Positions 21,553-30,049 are shown, numbered from the stretch's first letter. The stretch is DNA of 41,977 nucleotides from Tissierella sp032104385 (GCF_032104385.1 NZ_DAMCHJ010000018.1:1-41977); one strand, 5' to 3'. The notes: generated from the sequence alone by a model not told the origin. Made by a program: numbers and translations.

Positions 21553-21588
21553 AAGCACTTACTAAGTAAAAATAGTGGGTGCTTTTAT
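21553..21588 (+). terminator. terminator after the minor capsid/partner pair
   Basis: 12-bp stem AAGCACTTACTA/TAGTGGGTGCTT (21553-21564, 21573-21584; two G-T pairs) then TTTTATT. It lies within the late operon, so it must be partial or antiterminated. The sequence at 21579-21600 recurs at 27274-27295. Confidence 0.75.
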
Positions 21589-21613
21589 TATGCTTAAAAA
21601 TGGAGGGATAAAT

Positions 21614-21697
21614 ATGGCTACAGCTACACAAGTAACATTAATTATATGTTTAACTTTAATATCATTATCATTGATTAATAAGAACGGGGAGAAATAA
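21614..21697 (+). CDS. 27-aa single-span peptide
   Basis: GGAGGGATAAAT precedes the ATG. ATQVTLIICLTLISLSLI is hydrophobic; the end NKNGEK is polar. It starts shortly after the terminator and its stop is adjacent to the next ATG. Small membrane peptide of unknown role. Confidence 0.5.
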   Translation: MATATQVTLIICLTLISLSLINKNGEK

Positions 21698-21698
21698 A

Positions 21699-21890
21699 AT
21701 GTTAAAGGATATTTCAACAAAGGATTTAATGGAAGAACTATCAAAAAGACAAGGAGTAAATGCTTATAATGCCGATTATGGTGCAAAGTATAAGATTATT
21801 GTTAGAAATCCAGGTTTTGCAGAGGATACAGGAACCACTACTATTAAAGAAGATAATGGACCAGCTATTATATTAGAGGTAATTGATTAA
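21699..21890 (+). CDS. hypothetical 63-aa phage protein
   Basis: GGGGAG precedes the ATG. The protein starts LKDISTKDLMEELSKRQGVN and has a beta-rich remainder (AKYKIIVRNPGFAEDTG). I recall the pattern S-x-KDL-x-EEL-x-KREGV in many phage proteins of unknown role. It is immediately followed by the next ATG. Confidence 0.65.
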   Translation: MLKDISTKDLMEELSKRQGVNAYNADYGAKYKIIVRNPGFAEDTGTTTIKEDNGPAIILEVID

Positions 21891-22163
21891 ATGGATAAAA
21901 GAGAATTTGTAATAGATGAATACAACCAAGCAGAAAAAGCCATTCATGTAGACTATAACAATCTTATTATTATGAGTGTAAAGCTTAGAAATGGCTATAT
22001 AGCAGTAGAACATTGCATATGTAAGGATCCTAAAGAATTTGATTTAGAAAAAGGCATAGAAATATGCAAAGAGAAAATTATTAATCATTTATTATCAATA
22101 TATCATTTTAGAACAATAGAAAACCCAGAGAAGATTAAGAAGTTTTCAATGAAGACCAAGTAA
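21891..22163 (+). CDS. Gp49/Sf6 gp66-like protein
   Basis: 90 residues. The central LRNGYIAVEHCICKDPKEFD followed by EKGIEICKEKIINHLLS matches the N4 gp49/Sf6 gp66 family (PF13876-type), where GF..G-x-S-x-CVDP-x-NFD...G-x-x-IA-x-x-x-A is conserved. Function of the family is unknown. Start is directly after the previous stop. Confidence 0.7.
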   Translation: MDKREFVIDEYNQAEKAIHVDYNNLIIMSVKLRNGYIAVEHCICKDPKEFDLEKGIEICKEKIINHLLSIYHFRTIENPEKIKKFSMKTK

Positions 22164-22175
22164 GGTCTTTTTTTA
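22152..22175 (+). terminator. terminator overlapping the end of the Gp49-like gene
   Basis: Stem AAGACC/GGTCTT (22152-22157, 22164-22169) with loop AAGTAA containing the stop codon, then seven T. Short stem, so probably partial. Confidence 0.65.
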
Positions 22176-22257
22176 TTACTCTTTTTAGTATTTATGAGTA
22201 TAAACTGAAAGAACCTAAGACTGGCACTGACCAGTATAAAAAAGTATGGAGGGATAA

Positions 22258-22851
22258 ATGATGGATTGGATTTTGAAGTTAATTGAAAAACACACAAAAG
22301 ATGGAGTGTTGGACCAAGAGGCACTAATGAAAGATATTAACAAAGAGTTTCCTAATCATGCAGTACCTAAGGAGCAATACAACTCAGTAGCTGAAGCCAA
22401 GACAAAACTAGAAGGTGACATCAAAGATAGGGATAGGCAACTTGAAGACTTAAAGAAAGTAGATGCTGCAGGTCTACAGGCTGAAATTGAAAGACTACAA
22501 GGTGAGAATAAAATAGCTAAGGAAACATATGAGAAGGAATTAAAAGATCTTCAATTGTATAATGCTATTAAGTTGGCCATAAATGGTAGGGTCTATGATG
22601 AGGATATAGTATCTCAATTAATAGACAAAGAAAAAGTCATAATTGGTGATGATGGAAAGATTGTAGGATTAGATGAACAAATTAATTCATTAAAAGAAAG
22701 TAAAACTTTCTTATTTAAAGAAGAAACCCCAGATCCAAATAACCCTAATTCTACACCAGGATTCCAAAAGATAGGTAATGAACCGCCTAACAATCCTCAA
22801 GCAATGGATGATGCAATAGCCGCTGCTTTTGGAAATATAGAAACAAAATAA
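22258..22851 (+). CDS. capsid scaffolding protein (GP20-like)
   Basis: 197 residues with a long coiled coil (about 40-100: VAEAKTKLEGDIKDRDRQLE ... LQAEIERLQGENKIAKETYE) and a conserved central part LYNAIKLAINGRVYDEDIVS; the acidic, proline-rich tail ends AMDDAIAAAFGNIETK. This is the phage minor structural GP20 scaffold pattern. It directs capsid assembly and leaves before packaging. GGAGGG precedes ATG 22258 (a second ATG follows it at once). Confidence 0.85.
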   Translation: MMDWILKLIEKHTKDGVLDQEALMKDINKEFPNHAVPKEQYNSVAEAKTKLEGDIKDRDRQLEDLKKVDAAGLQAEIERLQGENKIAKETYEKELKDLQLYNAIKLAINGRVYDEDIVSQLIDKEKVIIGDDGKIVGLDEQINSLKESKTFLFKEETPDPNNPNSTPGFQKIGNEPPNNPQAMDDAIAAAFGNIETK

Positions 22852-22872
22852 TTAAAGAAAGAGGGATGATTA

Positions 22873-23754
22873 ATGAGTATTAATTATGCAGAACGATTTG
22901 AAAGACAGATAGAGCAACAATTTGCAAGAGAGTTAACATCTGCAAATATAGCGACAAATAACAGATATAGATTTATTGATGCACAAACAATCAGAATACC
23001 TACTGTTGAATTAACAGGATATAAGGACCATGCTAGAGATGGTTCGAAGAATAGGGGGAAGGTAGGAAATACCTATCAAGCACTTACCTTAACCCATGAT
23101 AGAGATATTGAGTTTTATGTAGATGAAATGGATGTAGATGAGACTAATCAGGTTTTATCTGCAGCTAATATAACATCAGTATTTAACGAAGATCAAGCTA
23201 TACCAGAGACTGATGCTTATAGATATTCTAAGCTTTATTCAGAGTTTGTGGCGCATGGTGGGACTATAAACACCACAGTATTAACAGAAGGTAATATTCT
23301 ATCCATATTCGATAAGATGATGGAAGATATGGATGAGGCAGGAGTACCTCAGTCTGGAAGAATCTTAAAAGTAACTCCTACTGTTTACACTATGCTTAAG
23401 AATGCAGAGGGAATCCAAAGGACCTTAGATGTTACAGGTGGTTCTAAGGGAATTAATAGAAATGTTAGATCCTTAGATGAAGTTACTATAGATACTGTAC
23501 CATCTGATAGAATGAAAACAGCTTATGATTTTAGTGAAGGATGGACTCCTGCCGAAGGTGCTAAACAAATAAATATGATTCTATGCCATACATCTGGAAT
23601 ATTAGCTCCTATAAAAGTAAGGGATATATATTTGTGGAATAAAGGACAAACTCCTGAGTCTGCATTTGGATATTTATATCAGAATAGATCCTTCCAAGAC
23701 CTATTTGTTATAAAGGCTAAGAAGGATGCAGTTGCTATTAATGCACAAGAATAG
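22873..23754 (+). CDS. major capsid protein
   Basis: 293 residues directly after the scaffold. HK97-fold features are present in the expected order: N-arm (NYAERFERQIEQQFARELTS), E-loop-like region (KDHARDGSKNRGKVGNTYQA), and the P-domain region (VAHGGTINTTVLTEGNILSI). Typical length for scaffold-dependent Clostridia/Bacillus siphophage capsids. AAGAGGGATG precedes the ATG. Confidence 0.9.
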   Translation: MSINYAERFERQIEQQFARELTSANIATNNRYRFIDAQTIRIPTVELTGYKDHARDGSKNRGKVGNTYQALTLTHDRDIEFYVDEMDVDETNQVLSAANITSVFNEDQAIPETDAYRYSKLYSEFVAHGGTINTTVLTEGNILSIFDKMMEDMDEAGVPQSGRILKVTPTVYTMLKNAEGIQRTLDVTGGSKGINRNVRSLDEVTIDTVPSDRMKTAYDFSEGWTPAEGAKQINMILCHTSGILAPIKVRDIYLWNKGQTPESAFGYLYQNRSFQDLFVIKAKKDAVAINAQE

Positions 23755-23766
23755 GAGGGATAGTTA

Positions 23767-24012
23767 ATGTATGCAATAAAAGCTAATAGACAATATAAGA
23801 TATCAGAAGATGAAAAACAAAAGTTTATAGACCAAGGATATAAGATTGCCAAGTTGGAAAAGGGTAAACTTGTATTTGAGGAAGTAGAAACAGAAGAATC
23901 AAAGGAAATTGCTGAATTAAAAGCAAAAGTTAAGGAATTAGAAAAAGAATTAGAAGAAGTAAAAAAGGTTGAAGAAACTGATAAGAAAGCTAAAAAAGGA
24001 GAGGGCAAATAG
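23767..24012 (+). CDS. hypothetical head protein with acidic/basic coiled coil
   Basis: 81 residues. A short folded N-terminus (MYAIKANRQYKISEDEKQKF, then DQGYKIAKLEKGKLVF) is followed by a charged coiled coil (IAELKAKVKELEKELEEVKK). Similar small genes lie between capsid and connector genes in related phages. GGAGGGATAG precedes the ATG. Confidence 0.65.
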   Translation: MYAIKANRQYKISEDEKQKFIDQGYKIAKLEKGKLVFEEVETEESKEIAELKAKVKELEKELEEVKKVEETDKKAKKGEGK

Positions 24013-24043
24013 CTCTCTCTTTTGAATTTGAGAGGTGAGTTAT

Positions 24044-24409
24044 TTGGCTTATGTAGATTATAACTATTACAAAGATACCTATAAAGGTACTCTAGATGAA
24101 GATACAGCTACTAAACTTCTAGAAGAATCATCAGATCAAGTAGATAGATTAACATATGGAAGAATAAGACGCAAAGGATTTGCTAACCTTACAGAGTACC
24201 AACAAGAAATGATTAAAAAAGCAGTATGCTATCAAGCTGATTTTATTAGTAACTATGGAGAGTACCTTAATATGCCTATTGATGGATATAGTGCTGGGGG
24301 TATAAGTCTATCCTTTAGTAGGGACAATCAAGGTGCTGGCGGTGTTATAGCAGATAAGAAAACTTTAGATTATCTAAGCCAAACAGGGCTTACAGTTAGG
24401 AGGTTATAG
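24044..24409 (+). CDS. head-tail connector (gp6-like)
   Basis: 121 residues, mostly helical, resembling HK97 gp6/SPP1 gp15-type adaptors (YYKDTYKGTLDEDTATKLLE, then SDQVDRLTYGRI, YQADFISNYGEYLN). It would form the ring below the portal. TTG 24044 is placed 8 bases after GAGAGG; the alternative GTG 24035 overlaps that ribosome site. Confidence 0.75.
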   Translation: MAYVDYNYYKDTYKGTLDEDTATKLLEESSDQVDRLTYGRIRRKGFANLTEYQQEMIKKAVCYQADFISNYGEYLNMPIDGYSAGGISLSFSRDNQGAGGVIADKKTLDYLSQTGLTVRRL

Positions 24410-24411
24410 CT

Positions 24412-24747
24412 ATGAAACTTCCATTTCCTGATTGGTTGTTGGTTACACCTATTAAGGTTTATGTTGAACTACCTGGTGAAGATGGAGTTACTGATGAACT
24501 GATCTTTGATGGTAAATGTAACTTTAATGAAGAGAGTAAAACTGTAATGAATGCAGAAAGGCAATTAGTAACATTGTCAGGTTCTTGTATATTCAAAGGA
24601 GATATATATCCTAACAAGCCAATTAAAGGCTATATAACTCTAGTTGATGATGAAGGAAATAAGATTGAGAGCAGACAGATATATCACTATAGAAAGATTC
24701 GTAACCCAGATGGCTCAATATATTCTACAGAATTGGACTTGATGTAA
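24412..24747 (+). CDS. head closure / head-tail adaptor protein
   Basis: 111 residues, beta-rich (TPIKVYVELPGEDGVTDELI, GSCIFKGDIYPNKPIKGYIT). Position between gp6-like connector and gp10-like protein and the size match the stopper/head-closure protein. The stop overlaps the start of the next gene by one base. Confidence 0.7.
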   Translation: MKLPFPDWLLVTPIKVYVELPGEDGVTDELIFDGKCNFNEESKTVMNAERQLVTLSGSCIFKGDIYPNKPIKGYITLVDDEGNKIESRQIYHYRKIRNPDGSIYSTELDLM

Positions 24748-25121
24748 TGAAGGTTAGAGCAAAACTTAAACTTAATCCTCAAGCTATAAAAAAGATTGAA
24801 AATGCTACAATAAAGTCTTTATCTCTTACTATGGAAGCTATGAAAACAGAGGTAGATAATATGCAGGTAGTTCCTAAAGAGACTGGTAATCTTGAAGAAT
24901 CAGCTGTAGTAGGAGTAGAGGAAGGCAAGGGATATCTAAGTTATCCCGGACCTTATGCTAGAAGATTGTATTATAACCCTGATTATGATTTTCGACAAGA
25001 TAAAAACCCTAATGCTCAAGGCAGATGGCTAGATTCATTCATCCATGGAGATAAAAAAGACTGGCTAACTAAAACTTATGGGATACTTTTAAAACAAAAT
25101 TCAGGCGGGGTGATTAAATGA
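24747..25121 (+). CDS. HK97 gp10-like tail completion/minor capsid protein
   Basis: 124 residues with the pattern of the family: helical start (LNPQAIKKIENATIKSLSLT, MEAMKTEVDNM), then VPKETGNLEESAVVGVEEGK and YPGPYARRLYYNPDYDF, and a C-terminal Trp-rich part. Likely at the head-tail junction. Overlaps both neighbours by a few bases. Confidence 0.75.
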   Translation: MKVRAKLKLNPQAIKKIENATIKSLSLTMEAMKTEVDNMQVVPKETGNLEESAVVGVEEGKGYLSYPGPYARRLYYNPDYDFRQDKNPNAQGRWLDSFIHGDKKDWLTKTYGILLKQNSGGVIK

Positions 25122-25507
25122 CAATAAGTGATTTCAAAGATTGGCTAAAAACTAAAATTGATTGCCCTAATTGGTTTACTGGTGGGCTAAGATCTATAGA
25201 CCAAAAATCTATAGTAATTTATAATGGCAAGGCTTTTATTAACCCTATGGCTATAGGTGGTATTCAAAATAGTAGCTATGTAGGAAAGGGCATTAGAATA
25301 TTAATACATTGGAATAAAAACATCAAAGAAAGCGAATTAAAAGCAATAGAAGTATATAACTCTATAAATGGATTAACTAACATAAAAATAGCAAATAAAA
25401 GGGTTATACAATTTAGAATGAGAGACACTGAACCTATCTATTTAGGTGTAGATGATTCAGGGATATTTGAATATGTAATTGATTTAGAAATTATACATGA
25501 AAGGTAG
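25118..25507 (+). CDS. tail terminator-like protein
   Basis: 129 residues, alpha/beta (LKTKIDCPNWFTGGLRSIDQ, GIRILIHWNKNIKESELKAI). By position immediately before the tail tube gene it is the minor capsid/tail terminator protein that caps the tail. Sequence recognition is weak. The start overlaps the preceding gene by 4 bases (ATGA). Confidence 0.65.
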   Translation: MTISDFKDWLKTKIDCPNWFTGGLRSIDQKSIVIYNGKAFINPMAIGGIQNSSYVGKGIRILIHWNKNIKESELKAIEVYNSINGLTNIKIANKRVIQFRMRDTEPIYLGVDDSGIFEYVIDLEIIHER

Positions 25508-25510
25508 GTA

Positions 25511-25975
25511 ATGAATATGACTAAAACTAATTTAGGAGTATATCCAGTATTTGATTTGGATTTTAAAATTGGAATAAAAGGAAGAACAAGTACTGAAGAA
25601 GATATGAAGGTTATTAAAGATATGGAAACATTCTCGCCTTCAATAGATGGCAATGTGGAAGAATGGACTCCAATGGATACTGAAGGATGGATAAGAAGGT
25701 TAATGACAGGGAAAGGATTTGCTATTGCTTTGAATGGTAAAAGACATGTAGGAGATCCTGGTAATGATTATGTAGCAGGATTAGCTTGGAAGAGTGGATT
25801 AGCTTGTTCAAGCGTGGCGGAAATAGGATTCCCAGATGGAGATAAACTGAAATTTGATTGTATAGTTAATGTAACTACACCATTTGGTGGAGATAGTACA
25901 AATGTATCAGGACTAGAACTTGAACTTCAGAGTGATGGTAAACCTGAATATATACCTGCAGGAGGTGGAGAATAA
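25511..25975 (+). CDS. major tail (tube) protein
   Basis: 154 residues, beta-rich (GVYPVFDLDFKIGIKGRTST, then WTPMDTEGWIRRLMTGKGFA), ending in a Gly-rich acidic tail. Place and length match tail tube proteins of Clostridia siphophages, in front of the two tail chaperone genes. Two in-frame ATGs (25511, 25517) follow AGGTAGG; the first was kept. Confidence 0.8.
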   Translation: MNMTKTNLGVYPVFDLDFKIGIKGRTSTEEDMKVIKDMETFSPSIDGNVEEWTPMDTEGWIRRLMTGKGFAIALNGKRHVGDPGNDYVAGLAWKSGLACSSVAEIGFPDGDKLKFDCIVNVTTPFGGDSTNVSGLELELQSDGKPEYIPAGGGE

Positions 25976-26301
25976 TGAGTAAAATTATAGATATATCTGC
26001 TAAACTCACTAATGAAAGACCTAAGTTAAAGCTGGCAGAGGATAAAATATACGATATTGATGATAGAAAAAATACAATAATACTATTAAATCAAAAGATG
26101 GAAAAGTTAGATATGAATGATATAAATGCTATTGATGAAATGATATCTGTGGTTCTAGGTGAAGAGGCAGCAAAAGAAATTAATGATATGAATTTATCTA
26201 TTATGGCTTATCAATCTATTATGATTGCAATTATGGCAGCTGTAACAGGAGAGAAATACGAAGTGATGGAAGCTCGATTTCGGAGAGAAGAGGGTATATA
26301 A
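25975..26301 (+). CDS. tail assembly chaperone (G)
   Basis: 108 residues, acidic and helical (DISAKLTNERPKLKLAEDKI, DMNDINAIDEMISVVLGEEA). It lies between tail tube and the second chaperone, as lambda G does. A +1 frame overlaps its end and leads into the next gene, so a G-T fusion by frameshift is likely. Starts at the stop of the tail tube gene (one-base overlap). Confidence 0.75.
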   Translation: MSKIIDISAKLTNERPKLKLAEDKIYDIDDRKNTIILLNQKMEKLDMNDINAIDEMISVVLGEEAAKEINDMNLSIMAYQSIMIAIMAAVTGEKYEVMEARFRREEGI

Positions 26302-26317
26302 AGAGGACTGGTATGAT

Positions 26318-26638
26318 ATGTACGAAGATTGGGGGTTAATTGAAGCCTCCTTTACCGCTCAATATGGGATTAGGTTAAGAAATGAAAATGATATGTCTTG
26401 GAGTGAGTTTAGTACTTTATTATCTGGAATTATGCCCGAAACCCCTCTTGGAAAAGTAGTATCAATTAGATCTGAAAATGATAAAGATGTCCTTAGGAAC
26501 TTCACTAAAGAACAGCATAAACTTAGAAATGAATGGAGAAACAGGAATATAAAGAAAATAGTTACGATGGATAAAAAAGAAGTTGAAAGACAGATACAAA
26601 TATTTCAGGATATGTGCAAAAAAGCATTTGGTAAATAA
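26318..26638 (+). CDS. tail assembly chaperone (Gp15-like, T)
   Basis: 106 residues from ATG 26318: EDWGLIEASFTAQYGIRLRN, then MSWSEFSTLLSGIMPETPLG and VSIRSENDKDVLRNFT, a conserved Gp15-like family. Its frame is +1 relative to G and stays open upstream to about 26263, encoding EKRVYKEDWYDM before the ATG. The ribosome site for the ATG (AAGAGG) is rather far, so much of it may be made as a frameshift extension of G that binds the tape measure protein. Confidence 0.8.
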   Translation: MYEDWGLIEASFTAQYGIRLRNENDMSWSEFSTLLSGIMPETPLGKVVSIRSENDKDVLRNFTKEQHKLRNEWRNRNIKKIVTMDKKEVERQIQIFQDMCKKAFGK

Positions 26639-26709
26639 AGGGTTGAAACCTTTGGTTATTTTTGGTATCCTTTAAGCGTGAGATAATATTAACAAGGGGG
26701 ATGGTTCAA

Positions 26710-27228
26710 ATGGAAAATAAGAAAAAGAAACCTTTATTTAAAAGATGGTGGTTTTGGGTTATAGTCGTAATCATAGCAGTAGGAGCATTAGGGTCTAATG
26801 GGGATAAGGACAAAGCACCTACTAAGGAAACATCAAAGGTAGAGGAATCAAACCAAACTGAAGATAATAAAGGAGAAGTGAAGAAAACAGAATTAGAAAA
26901 AGTATTAGAAGAGGCAATTGAGGTTGACTATAAAAAACTACATTCAGATTATATGGATAATGCTATAAAAGCAGATGGAGAATATAAAAATAAGATGCTT
27001 ATACTAACTGGAGAGATAAATGATATTGATAGGGAAATTGCAGGGAATCCTTATGTAATATTTGATGTAGATGGGTTTTTGAATAATGTTAGAATAACTT
27101 TTAAAAAGAGTGAAGAAGAGAAAGTAGCTGAATTTGAAAAGGGGCAAACAATAAAAATTGTTGGAAAATGTGAAGGAACTTTGTTAAGTACAACAGTAGC
27201 ATTAAGTGATTGTTTACTTGTTGAATAA
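26710..27228 (+). CDS. membrane-anchored OB-fold (tRNA_anti-like) protein, moron
   Basis: 172 residues. Basic start (ENKKKKPLFKRWW), one span (FWVIVVIIAVGAL), a charged Thr/Lys/Glu linker, then a domain of about 110 residues (NKMLILTGEINDIDREIAGN, ITFKKSEEEKVAEFEKGQTI, KIVGKCEGTL) matching the tRNA_anti-like OB-fold of Firmicute exported proteins. AAGGGGG precedes the ATG by 9 bases. It interrupts the tail genes and has its own candidate promoter (TTGGTA 26662-26667, TAATAT 26684-26689) and terminator, the definition of a moron. Confidence 0.75.
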   Translation: MENKKKKPLFKRWWFWVIVVIIAVGALGSNGDKDKAPTKETSKVEESNQTEDNKGEVKKTELEKVLEEAIEVDYKKLHSDYMDNAIKADGEYKNKMLILTGEINDIDREIAGNPYVIFDVDGFLNNVRITFKKSEEEKVAEFEKGQTIKIVGKCEGTLLSTTVALSDCLLVE

Positions 27229-27253
27229 TATGTAGAGATTAATAAATGCCATT

Positions 27254-27283
27254 AAGCACTTAGAGAAATCTAGGTGCTTTTCT
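27254..27283 (+). terminator. terminator after the OB-fold moron
   Basis: Perfect 11-bp stem AAGCACTTAGA/TCTAGGTGCTT (one G-T) with loop GAAA, then TTTTC. The 22 nt at 27274-27295 match 21579-21600 at 21 positions. Confidence 0.85.
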
Positions 27284-27307
27284 TATGCTTAAAAAGGTGG
27301 TGAAGGT

Positions 27308-30034
27308 ATGGCAGATAGCACAAGCGTAGGTTCTATACAATTAGATGTAGAGATTAATCAAAATTCCTTAAATATGGAAATAAATAAAATAAGTAAAGTC
27401 TTTAATAATAGCTTTAAAAATATGTTTAATGAAATGACAAGTAAAACGAATAAATTTGTTAAAGATTCCATAGGAGGAATTGGTGATAGTTTTAAAAATG
27501 TTGCTCAATCTGGAACAAGCTCTAGTGAAAGAGTATCTAAAAGTATAGAGAAGATGAATGCTCAATATAAGAAAACTCAGGAAGAGATAAGGAAGATACA
27601 AGAAGAATTAAACAACTTAGATACACAAAGGGACGCTATAATTAATAAATATAAGGATCTCCCAGCGTTTTCAGGTATGAGTAAAGATGAAAGTTTAGAA
27701 CAAATATTGAAATCTGATACAAAGTTTCAGAAAATCACATCTGAAATAGATAAACTTACAGCTAAAATAGGCCCTTTAACAGATAAAAATAAAAAATTAG
27801 CAGATGAGATAAAAAATGCAGGAGATGAGGCACAAAAAACAGGTGGAAAAGTACAGGACTTAGGAAAGAAAACTAATAAAGTAAGTAAAGATATTGAAAA
27901 AACTTCTTTAAAAACTAAATTATTTGGTAATGAGATGAAGGAAAGTGGAGTTAAGGCTATTGGGTTTGCTACTATAATAAACAGATCCTTCAAGTCTATC
28001 TTAAGAAGACTGTTTATCTACAACCTAATTCTTAAAAGTATCAGAGGAATAATGAGTTATACAGGTGCGGCTTTAAAAACTAATAAGCAGTTTGTAAATT
28101 CATTAAATATAATAAAAACTAATTTAATGGTAGCGTTTCAACCTATATATGGCTTTGTTCTTCCTGCTCTTAATGCTCTTATGAAAGGAATTGCAACAGC
28201 AACAACTTATATAGCAGCTGCCATATCGGCATTATTTGGTAAGACCTATGAGCAATCTTTTAATGCTGCTAAAAACTTAGATAGCACTAAAAAGGCTATG
28301 GCTGGATATGGTAAAGCAGCTAAAAAAGCAGGTAAAGATGCTAAAGGGGCATTAATGGGATTTGATGAAATAAACCAATTAGATTTAAAAGATGATGCCG
28401 ATGATGCAGGAACCCCTGAATTTGAAATGGAAGTACCTGAACTAGCTACTATAGCAACTCTTGGCGTTAAAGAGAAATTTGAAGAATTATCAAAGTTCGT
28501 AAGTGATTTTTACAATAACTGGGGGGTTAAAGATATTTTTGATGGGATTAAAGCAGGTGCTAAGTTAGTTAATTTTGACAGCATAAAAGAAAACTTTAAA
28601 ATAGCATTTGAAGGTTGGAGCGAAATCGCACAATTTGCTTTTGAGAACCTACAACCTATTTTTCAATCTGGAGGAGAATTACTAGGTACAATATTCAAAT
28701 ACGGTATTGCTATGGCAGGAAATTTATTTGAGCCTATTGCCGAAGGTTTTGCCAATTTCACAGTAAATATGCAAGAACCCATTCAAAATTGGATATCTGA
28801 GACAAGCGAGACGATTTCAAGTGGATTAAACAATCTCACAGAGTATTTTGAAATGGTTGGTTCCATGTGGCTATCAAGTATTAATAAATATAAACCTATC
28901 ATATCTAAAGCCGTAGAAGATACTTTTACTAATGTAGCCAATACTCTAATGCTGATTGGGACGGTTTTTGCAGATACTTTTGAAATAATAACAGGAAGAG
29001 TAAAGGATTTTGTTGTCGAAAATCAAGATGAAATACAAAGTTTTATGGATAGCATATTTGGTATATTCACAGACATTTGGGGGTTAATAAATGTTGTTTG
29101 GAATGACACTCTTGATGCTCTTTCAGGGTTTTGGGACGAATGGGGACAAGACATAGTAGATAGGGTAATGGGGGTAGCTCTAGATATATATGGTTGGTTT
29201 TTATACTTATGGAATGAATTAGTTAAACCCATTTGGGACATGATGTTGGATTGGATGAAAAAAATATGGAATGATAGCTTGAAAGATATCGTTACTGAAC
29301 TATTAGGTTTTGTTGGTAGAGTAGGAGATTTAATCCTAACGTTATGGGAGAAAATATTTAAGCCTTTATTAGATAAATTGATTAAATACCTTGTACCTAT
29401 ATTTAAAGACTCATTTAAAGAGGTGCTTGATATAATAGGTTCAACCGTTAATGCTATTGGTGGAGTAATAAAAGGTCTTTTAAAGATATTTAACGGATTG
29501 ATTGATTTTATATTGGGAGTTTTTACAGGTGATTGGAAAAGAGCGTGGGAAGGTGTAAGTAAGGTATTTGAAGGAATATGGGAAGGAATGGCCAATTTAT
29601 TTAAAATACCATTTAACTTTATAATAAGAGGGATTAATGAATTTATTAAATCTTTAAATAAAATTAAAATTCCAGATTGGGTGCCTGGAGTTGGTGGACT
29701 AGGCTTTAATATAGATCTTATTCCCCAATTAGCTAGGGGTGGTATAGTAGATCAACCTACTTTAGCTATGGTAGGAGAGCGAGGAAAAGAGGCTGTGGTT
29801 CCCTTGGAAAATACTGCATTTGTAGATACTTTAGCTAATGCCGTAGCAAACTCTATAGGAAATGTTATGGCAGCAATGATGGAATTTAGTGGAGGAATGA
29901 ATAGTTCCAGGAGTGAAGGAGATTCCGAAGTTGTATTAGAATTAGATGGAATGATTTTAGCTAGGGCTTTATTGCCTTATATAAATGCTGAATTGAAAAG
30001 GATGGGCTTTGATCCTATTTTACAAATGGCATAA
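27308..30034 (+). CDS. tail tape measure protein
   Basis: 908 residues, the longest gene. The first 200 residues are coiled coil (IEKMNAQYKKTQEEIRKIQE and following). Hydrophobic segments lie at about 220-250 and 270-310 (AALNALMKGIATATTYIAAA-type), followed by amphipathic, Trp-rich repeats. Near the C-terminus (about 810-840) is ARGGIVDQPTLAMVGERGKE then AVVPLENTAF, the GG-VGE-G-EAVvPL motif seen in many tape measure proteins. It sets tail length and helps DNA entry. GGTGGTGAAGGT precedes the ATG. Confidence 0.95.
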   Translation: MADSTSVGSIQLDVEINQNSLNMEINKISKVFNNSFKNMFNEMTSKTNKFVKDSIGGIGDSFKNVAQSGTSSSERVSKSIEKMNAQYKKTQEEIRKIQEELNNLDTQRDAIINKYKDLPAFSGMSKDESLEQILKSDTKFQKITSEIDKLTAKIGPLTDKNKKLADEIKNAGDEAQKTGGKVQDLGKKTNKVSKDIEKTSLKTKLFGNEMKESGVKAIGFATIINRSFKSILRRLFIYNLILKSIRGIMSYTGAALKTNKQFVNSLNIIKTNLMVAFQPIYGFVLPALNALMKGIATATTYIAAAISALFGKTYEQSFNAAKNLDSTKKAMAGYGKAAKKAGKDAKGALMGFDEINQLDLKDDADDAGTPEFEMEVPELATIATLGVKEKFEELSKFVSDFYNNWGVKDIFDGIKAGAKLVNFDSIKENFKIAFEGWSEIAQFAFENLQPIFQSGGELLGTIFKYGIAMAGNLFEPIAEGFANFTVNMQEPIQNWISETSETISSGLNNLTEYFEMVGSMWLSSINKYKPIISKAVEDTFTNVANTLMLIGTVFADTFEIITGRVKDFVVENQDEIQSFMDSIFGIFTDIWGLINVVWNDTLDALSGFWDEWGQDIVDRVMGVALDIYGWFLYLWNELVKPIWDMMLDWMKKIWNDSLKDIVTELLGFVGRVGDLILTLWEKIFKPLLDKLIKYLVPIFKDSFKEVLDIIGSTVNAIGGVIKGLLKIFNGLIDFILGVFTGDWKRAWEGVSKVFEGIWEGMANLFKIPFNFIIRGINEFIKSLNKIKIPDWVPGVGGLGFNIDLIPQLARGGIVDQPTLAMVGERGKEAVVPLENTAFVDTLANAVANSIGNVMAAMMEFSGGMNSSRSEGDSEVVLELDGMILARALLPYINAELKRMGFDPILQMA

Positions 30035-30049
30035 TGGAGGTGGGAGTAT

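Noticed and set aside
29023..29595. 190-codon minus-strand frame opposite the tape measure gene
   Set aside because: No ribosome site and composition expected from the antisense of the tape measure gene.
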